Below the pieces are notes generated by a model, which had not been told where the DNA came from, ran no database searches, and saw only the letters and a list, made by a program, of their open reading frames with translations. The position numbers and the translations under genes are program-made. 64,000 bases of DNA. Source: Acidobacteriota bacterium. GTDB taxonomy: Bacteria; Acidobacteriota; Terriglobia; Terriglobales; Acidobacteriaceae. The stretch lies in assembly GCA_021846985.1 (NCBI GenBank), contig JAJZVX010000006.1:1-64000 (forward strand). The letters run 5' to 3'. Shown one piece after another: positions 59,226 through 64,000 of this stretch. Positions within the stretch are counted from its first letter, which is position 1; each line of letters opens with the position of its first letter.

Positions 59226-62108
59226 TCAACCCTGTATGTCGAATTGCTCGGGATGCAGCGCGGGATCGCTTTTGACGAGGATGTTGCGGCCGGTAAGCTC
59301 TTCGAATTCAACCAGCCAGCGGGCATTGTTGGATTTAAGAACCTTCACGGTCTCGGGATGAACGCGGAGAAGCACATCGTCGTTTTCGAAGTGCTTCTTC
59401 ATCTTGCGCAACTCGACGTAGACCTCGTTGCAGACGGTGGCGGGACTCTTGACCATGCCGGTTGCCTGGCAGGTGGGGCAAGGCACAGAGAGCGTGCGCT
59501 CGAGCGACTGCTTGACGCGCTTGCGCGTAATGGCCACCAAACCAAAGTCGTTGAACTGCAGAACCTTGGTGGGGGCGCGATCGCTCTTGAGGGCTTCTTC
59601 AAGGGCGGCGAGCACCTTGAAGCGGTTCTTGCGCTCGTCCATGTCGATGAAGTCGATGACGATGATGCCGCCAAGATCGCGAAGACGAATCTGGCGGACA
59701 ATCTCGGGCACGGCGTCGAGGTTGGTCTTGACGATGGTGTCCTCAAGACGGGCCGACTTGCCCACGTACTTGCCGGTATTGATGTCGATGGCGACCAGCG
59801 CCTCGGTCTGGTTGATGACGATCGAACCGCCGGACTTGAGCCAGACCTTGGAGCGAAGAGCCTTGGAGATTTCGTCCTCGATGCCGAAATGCTCGAAAAG
59901 CGGAGTCTCCTTGGTGTAGAGCTTGACGCGACGCACGAGGCTGGGCGAGAAGCGATTGAGGAAGCGGACGATACGCTCGTAGTCCCCCTCGGAGTCAACC
60001 CAGATATTCGAGAAGTCAGAGCTGACCTGGTCACGCAGGATGCGCTCGATGAGGGAAAGATCGTGGTAGATGAGCGAGGGAGACTTGGAACTGTCGGAGC
60101 GCTGCTTGATCTCGCTCCAGAGGTTGAGCAGGAAACGTAGATCGGAGCGAAGTTCCTCCTCTGAAGCGCCCTCGGCGGCGGTGCGGACAATGAAGCCTCC
60201 GGAGGCTTCGCCGCGCTCGTGAACAAGGATTCTCTTCAGTCGCTGGCGTTCCTCGTCAGAAGCGATTTTGCGGCTGACGCCAACATGGGAAACGGTAGGC
60301 ATGAAGACCAGGAAGCGGCCCGGAAGAGCGATATGCGAGGTGATGCGAGCGCCCTTCTTGGCGATGGGCTCCTTGGCGATCTGCACCAGAATCTCCTGGC
60401 CGGGCTTCAACAGATCGGAGATGACAGGCAGATCGTTGGTCTGCATGGTGCGGCGCGAAGGCCCGCGTCCTCGGCCCGAGGCGGATGGTGCGCCGGCGGT
60501 TTCGCGGCTGCGGCGGCCGCCGCGGCCGCCACGCTCGCGGCGGACGCTTCCCGCCGTAGCGGCCGGCTTGCCGGCAGAGATTTCTTCCTCCTCTTCCCGC
60601 TCCTCTTCTTCGTTCACGCTGTCAAAGTTGAGCTGGATGCGGTGGTCGAGATGAGCTTCCTGGAACATTTCGCCCAGGTCGCCGGAGCGCAACTGGTTGG
60701 GAACGGTCTCCTCTTCGTAGACGTCGAGGTCGTGTTCCTCGTCTTCGCCACGGTAATGGTGGGTCGCCTCAACTTCCTCGCCTTCGATCACCTCTTCGGC
60801 GATGAGCCCGCTGCCGGGATTGTAGTTTGAGGCGGCGGGCGCGGGGGCAGGCCTCTCGCCAGCCTCGTTCTTCTTTTTGCCGAATCCGAAGATCCGGAAC
60901 GACGCAGGAGCGGAGGGATCGATGCGATGCGAAGCGGAAGCATCGGATTCAGCCTCGGCTGCTTCCGATCCCGCGGATGCGGGGCCTTCCCAAGCAGATT
61001 CATCGCTCTGTTCTTCCTCGCGTGCAGCCTGGACCGCTGAAGCCGGCGCGGCAGAGGCTTCCGTCATGACCTCAACCAACTCCTCTTCTTCCATGGCGTC
61101 GGCGCCTTCGACCGCAATCTGCTCTGCGGCGCGGAGACTCTGTGGCGCGATCTCCGGCTCGGCGCCAGCAGATTCCTGACGGCGATGGCGGGAGAGCGAC
61201 TCCCCGGGAAGAACGCCGCTGCCGTCCCAGACAAGGGGGCTCTCAATCAGCGTGGAAGGCTTGAACGTGCTGGCCGCACGCGCCGGCGGAGGGATTTCCG
61301 GCTCGGCGGGGCGAAGGGATTCGGCCGGAGCGCCACCGTACTTGGAAAGCGACTCGCCGGGAAGAATGAACGCCGCGGAGGCAGGCTCCGGACGGCGCGG
61401 CGCCGGGGCTTCTCCCGCTGGAGGCACGAACTTTTCCTTGTAGGGCGCGACTCCCGCTTCCGCCTGAATGGCGGGCGCCGTCTGGCGTTCCGACTCAGAC
61501 GCGATGGAATCCTCAGAGGCTTCGGCGGCGTCGGGCTGCGACTCGCGGGAGCCCGTGCCGCGGCTGCCGCGGCGCCGGCGGCGGCCGCGCCACCGCCTGG
61601 AGTTCGAGTCACCGGCCTCTTCCGGTGCGCCTTCACTAGGTTCTGCTACAAAGCCAGGCAGAGAAGCAACCTCCTCGGCCTCAAGGGGCTCGGCAGCCGG
61701 TTCGACAGCCGCATGGCGATCAAGGCTTGCGCGCTCCGGGCGCTGCTCCTGCCTGGGTTCCTGCGGGTGTGAGCGGCCTGTACGGCGCTCCTGGGCGCCG
61801 GAATGACGGACCTCGCGCGGAGGCTGGTTGCCGCCGGCGGCAGCAGCTTTTTCAAGCTCGTCGGTCTCTTCCTGGTCTTCGAGCTCGAGAAAGTCGGTTA
61901 CGTACAGGAAGGCGTCGCGCTCCAGACCGATATCCACAAAGGCGGACTGCATGCCGGGAAGCACGCGGGTGACGCGGCCGTTGTAAATGGAGCCGGCGAG
62001 GGTGTACTCGTTTTCGCGCTCGTAGTAGATTTCCGCGAGCTGATCGTCTTCAAGGATTGCAAGCCGTGTTTCGTGGGGCGTGCTGGAAATACAAATCTCT
62101 TTTGCCAT
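59226..62108 (-). CDS. rng: Ribonuclease E/G with large acidic insertion in the S1 domain
   Basis: The 960-residue product is an RNase E/G endoribonuclease (rRNA maturation and mRNA decay). The S1 domain starts normally (EYTLAGSIYNGRVTRVLPGM, AFVDIGLERDAFLYVTDF, residues about 35-75). It is then interrupted by about 485 residues of acidic low-complexity sequence rich in Glu, Ala and Pro, with two RRRRGSRG-like basic patches. The domain resumes near residue 564 (LLKPGQEILVQIAKEPIAKK). The catalytic Asp residues lie in VAIDINTGKYVG (about 771) and IVIDFIDMDERKNR (about 816). The zinc-link CPTCQATG is near residue 876. Short stand-alone gene with its own terminator. Confidence 0.93.
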   Translation of the reverse strand: MAKEICISSTPHETRLAILEDDQLAEIYYERENEYTLAGSIYNGRVTRVLPGMQSAFVDIGLERDAFLYVTDFLELEDQEETDELEKAAAAGGNQPPREVRHSGAQERRTGRSHPQEPRQEQRPERASLDRHAAVEPAAEPLEAEEVASLPGFVAEPSEGAPEEAGDSNSRRWRGRRRRRGSRGTGSRESQPDAAEASEDSIASESERQTAPAIQAEAGVAPYKEKFVPPAGEAPAPRRPEPASAAFILPGESLSKYGGAPAESLRPAEPEIPPPARAASTFKPSTLIESPLVWDGSGVLPGESLSRHRRQESAGAEPEIAPQSLRAAEQIAVEGADAMEEEELVEVMTEASAAPASAVQAAREEEQSDESAWEGPASAGSEAAEAESDASASHRIDPSAPASFRIFGFGKKKNEAGERPAPAPAASNYNPGSGLIAEEVIEGEEVEATHHYRGEDEEHDLDVYEEETVPNQLRSGDLGEMFQEAHLDHRIQLNFDSVNEEEEREEEEEISAGKPAATAGSVRRERGGRGGRRSRETAGAPSASGRGRGPSRRTMQTNDLPVISDLLKPGQEILVQIAKEPIAKKGARITSHIALPGRFLVFMPTVSHVGVSRKIASDEERQRLKRILVHERGEASGGFIVRTAAEGASEEELRSDLRFLLNLWSEIKQRSDSSKSPSLIYHDLSLIERILRDQVSSDFSNIWVDSEGDYERIVRFLNRFSPSLVRRVKLYTKETPLFEHFGIEDEISKALRSKVWLKSGGSIVINQTEALVAIDINTGKYVGKSARLEDTIVKTNLDAVPEIVRQIRLRDLGGIIVIDFIDMDERKNRFKVLAALEEALKSDRAPTKVLQFNDFGLVAITRKRVKQSLERTLSVPCPTCQATGMVKSPATVCNEVYVELRKMKKHFENDDVLLRVHPETVKVLKSNNARWLVEFEELTGRNILVKSDPALHPEQFDIQG

Positions 62109-62618
62109 CTTACCTTTCCGCCCGGCAGAGTTGAGAGGCCGGGGCCTACGGCAAGGGGGACGAACCGGAACGAGGGCGAGAGGAAGGGCGATGGGCGAAA
62201 GGAATGAACCGAGCGTTGCCAGCCTGCCGGGTGGGCCGGTGCGCGCACCCAGTACGTGCGGCGAACGGCGCGAACAATGGCAAATCTACTCTGGCGCCAA
62301 CCGAACAGACAACGCGACGCGGTAATCCAAATTGCAGAGAGTTTGTGGCCAACCGAACCAGAAAACCTGGCGGGGCCGTTGCGCCGCTGGCGCTTGTGCG
62401 GTCAACTGGCGCTGCCAGAGCAGGGTAGAAACGCCCTGAGGCTCCTTCGCCTTCTGCACAATCTATACGCCGCCAACGGCTTTCCCGTCTCTGCGTGCTC
62501 ATGAACCCTATCCTGCCGAACTCGGGATTCACCCGGGCCTGGCCGGTCAAATGCTGAAGAACCACTCCCGCTACCCGGACAATTCCAGAGGAAACGGGGA
62601 GAGAAACCTGTGTACCGA
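62109..62618. other. Gene-free stretch between rodA and the RNase E/G gene
   Basis: About 510 bases with no supported gene. It must contain the RNase E/G promoter and the end of the rodA transcript, but I see neither a clear -35/-10 pair nor an intrinsic terminator. The frames present have no ribosome binding site or family likeness. Confidence 0.4.
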
Positions 62619-63716
62619 TCAGTTCACGAACCGGCGCATGCGCACGTTCATTACCACACCCAGCGCCAGGAAGGTGAACAACACCGAAGACCCGCCGTAA
62701 CTCATTAACGGTAAAGGTATCCCGGTGACCGGCATAAATCCGATGACCATGCCCACATTGACCGCAATCTGGAAGGTCAACACAGCCACAACCCCCATGA
62801 TAATCAGAGAGCCGGGCAGGTCAGCGGCTGTTTGAGCGTTCTGAATCAAACGCATCAATATTGAAAAGTATAGCAGGAGCGTCAAAAAGCAGCCGACAAA
62901 GCCGTGCTCTTCGCCCAGGGCAGCGAAGATGAAGTCGGCGTGGGGGATGGGGAGGAAGTCACCCTGGGTTTGGGTACCTTTGGCTGCACCCTTGCCCCAA
63001 ATGCCGCCCGACCCGACGGCAATGAGTGATTGGCGAATCTGATAACCGGAGCCGCGCGGGTCGTTGTCGGGATTGATGAAGCTGGTAAGACGGGCTTTCT
63101 GGTAGGGTTTGAGGATCTTGCCGCTGGACCAGACGCCGACCATGAGAGCCGAGCCGCAGACGATGAGGATAAGGGATTGGCGCAGGTTGATGCCGCCCAG
63201 AAAGAGGCTGGCGACAAGAATGGGAGCATATGTGAGGGCGGTTCCCATATCGGGCTGAAGCAGGACCAGAATCATGGGCAGACCGACGAGAAGAAAGGCC
63301 CTGAAGATGTCGGACCAGAAGAGACGCCGGCCGCCGAGATTGGCGATGAAGCGGGCCACCGCCAGGATGAGGATGAGCTTGATCCACTCCGATGGCTGGA
63401 ACTGGAAATGGCCCACGCTGATCCAACGCCTGGCGCCGAGGGCCCTGTGCCCGAAGAGTCTGACGGCCACCAGCGCCAGAAGGCCGGCGCCGTAAAGCCA
63501 GGGAACGAGGTCGAGAAGACGGTGATAGTCCACCTTGGAGATGAGAAACATGGCGGCGATGCCGGCCAGGATAAAGAAGATCTGTTTGATGTGGAAGCCG
63601 GCATAGCGGGTGTGGAGCGTGGCAGAGTAAATCTGAAAGACCGAGACAAGACTGAGCAACAGGACCATGCCGAGCATGGCCCAGTCGAAGTCGCGAAAGC
63701 TCAGGAAACGGCGCAT
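62619..63716 (-). CDS. rodA: Rod-shape determining protein RodA
   Basis: The 365-residue product is a SEDS-family peptidoglycan polymerase with about ten membrane helices. It has the RodA/FtsW motifs RRWISVGHFQFQPSEWIKL, LLQPDMGTALTY (with the catalytic-region Asp) and MPVTGIPLPLMSYGGSS. The start ATG 63716 shares a base with the mrdA stop (TGATG), indicating translational coupling; ATG 63737 is an alternative. It acts with PBP2, encoded just upstream, in cell elongation. Confidence 0.95.
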   Translation of the reverse strand: MRRFLSFRDFDWAMLGMVLLLSLVSVFQIYSATLHTRYAGFHIKQIFFILAGIAAMFLISKVDYHRLLDLVPWLYGAGLLALVAVRLFGHRALGARRWISVGHFQFQPSEWIKLILILAVARFIANLGGRRLFWSDIFRAFLLVGLPMILVLLQPDMGTALTYAPILVASLFLGGINLRQSLILIVCGSALMVGVWSSGKILKPYQKARLTSFINPDNDPRGSGYQIRQSLIAVGSGGIWGKGAAKGTQTQGDFLPIPHADFIFAALGEEHGFVGCFLTLLLYFSILMRLIQNAQTAADLPGSLIIMGVVAVLTFQIAVNVGMVIGFMPVTGIPLPLMSYGGSSVLFTFLALGVVMNVRMRRFVN

Positions 63717-64000
63717 CAGGGATGAGTTCCCTTCCATGGTTCAACGGGAAGACCAAGCCCCAGATCTTTGGGACCAACGAGCCGATGGGCGCCACCGGCA
63801 GACGACTGAGGTAAATCGACAAAGAAATGACCACCACGGATGCGGGCCGACTCCTGAGGCGGTTTCCCGTCTTTCGCCTCGCGGACAACGGGCTCCGACC
63901 AGACCGCGCCAATCTCAATCGGAGATTTGGGTGTGCCGGAGAGGTTATGGGCAAGGCGCCGCTGCTTATCGACGTAGGCGGCAACCACTTCCGCCCCGAT
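63716..64000 (-). CDS. mrdA: Penicillin-binding protein 2, C-terminal part (cut by window edge)
   Basis: Only the last 94 residues are visible, reading IGAEVVAAYVDKQRRLAHNL at the window edge. The segment matches the C-terminal end of PBP2 transpeptidases (catalytic region outside the window) and is followed by a Gly/Pro-rich tail. Identification rests mainly on the overlap with rodA, the usual partner gene. Confidence 0.75.
   Translation of the reverse strand: MGAEVVAAYVDKQRRLAHNLSGTPKSPIEIGAVWSEPVVREAKDGKPPQESARIRGGHFFVDLPQSSAGGAHRLVGPKDLGLGLPVEPWKGTHP

Overview
The window is high-GC chromosomal DNA of a Gram-negative-type bacterium. Lipoproteins, an OprB-like porin, other beta-barrel proteins and a TonB-type domain imply an outer membrane. 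The gene families (RNase E/G with a very long acidic insertion, an F1-type atp cluster without subunits a and c, EF-P with a TPGNLRAF loop, DUF1080 and S9 proteins, an aryl-sulfotransferase-like lipoprotein) fit an Acidobacteriota genome of the Terriglobia/Acidobacteriaceae kind. That assignment is inference from gene content; no rRNA gene is present to confirm it.

Positions 1 to about 6054 look like the right end of an integrated mobile element. It carries a degenerate P-loop NTPase, a small Hfq/LSm-like protein, two lipoproteins that share nearly the same signal sequence, two small membrane proteins, a 50-residue zinc ribbon and an XRE repressor-like protein. It stops at 6055-6099 against the 3' half of a tRNA-Ala(CGC) gene (anticodon loop through CCA, with U70) that has no 5' half. 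This is the expected scar of site-specific integration into a tRNA gene. No integrase is in view and should lie left of the window.

From 6100 on, the DNA is ordinary backbone. On the minus strand lie hrcA-grpE-dnaJ (6183-9156) and an AraC/YqhC-like regulator. The regulator is divergent from a plus-strand redox/detoxification cluster: alcohol dehydrogenase, lipocalin-like protein, OprB porin, aldo-keto reductase and a damaged cupin gene (10625-15023). A lipoprotein gene follows. Next is the ATP synthase cluster b'-b-delta-alpha-gamma-beta-epsilon (16506-23090), with a promoter and a CRP-like site upstream and an intrinsic terminator after it. Then come fdhD and an NAD-dependent formate dehydrogenase operon (fdsG-fdsB-fdsA-fdsD, 24189-29325), a class V aminotransferase and an unusual serA whose product begins with an XRE helix-turn-helix domain (30931-32748).

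The right half holds efp, DinB-like, S9 peptidase, ferredoxin-nitroreductase, DUF1080, GT2 and acyl-CoA dehydrogenase genes. It also has the rimP-nusA-infB translation/transcription operon (minus strand, 43311-49013), with a promoter and a terminator-like hairpin in its leader. After that come a GT39-like membrane glycosyltransferase, a PLP decarboxylase, an M24 peptidase with two small overlapping genes, a beta-barrel protein, an aryl-sulfotransferase-like lipoprotein and a uroporphyrinogen decarboxylase-family protein. The window ends with RNase E/G, rodA and the 3' end of mrdA (PBP2). No rRNA genes, complete tRNAs, CRISPR arrays or transposase genes were seen.
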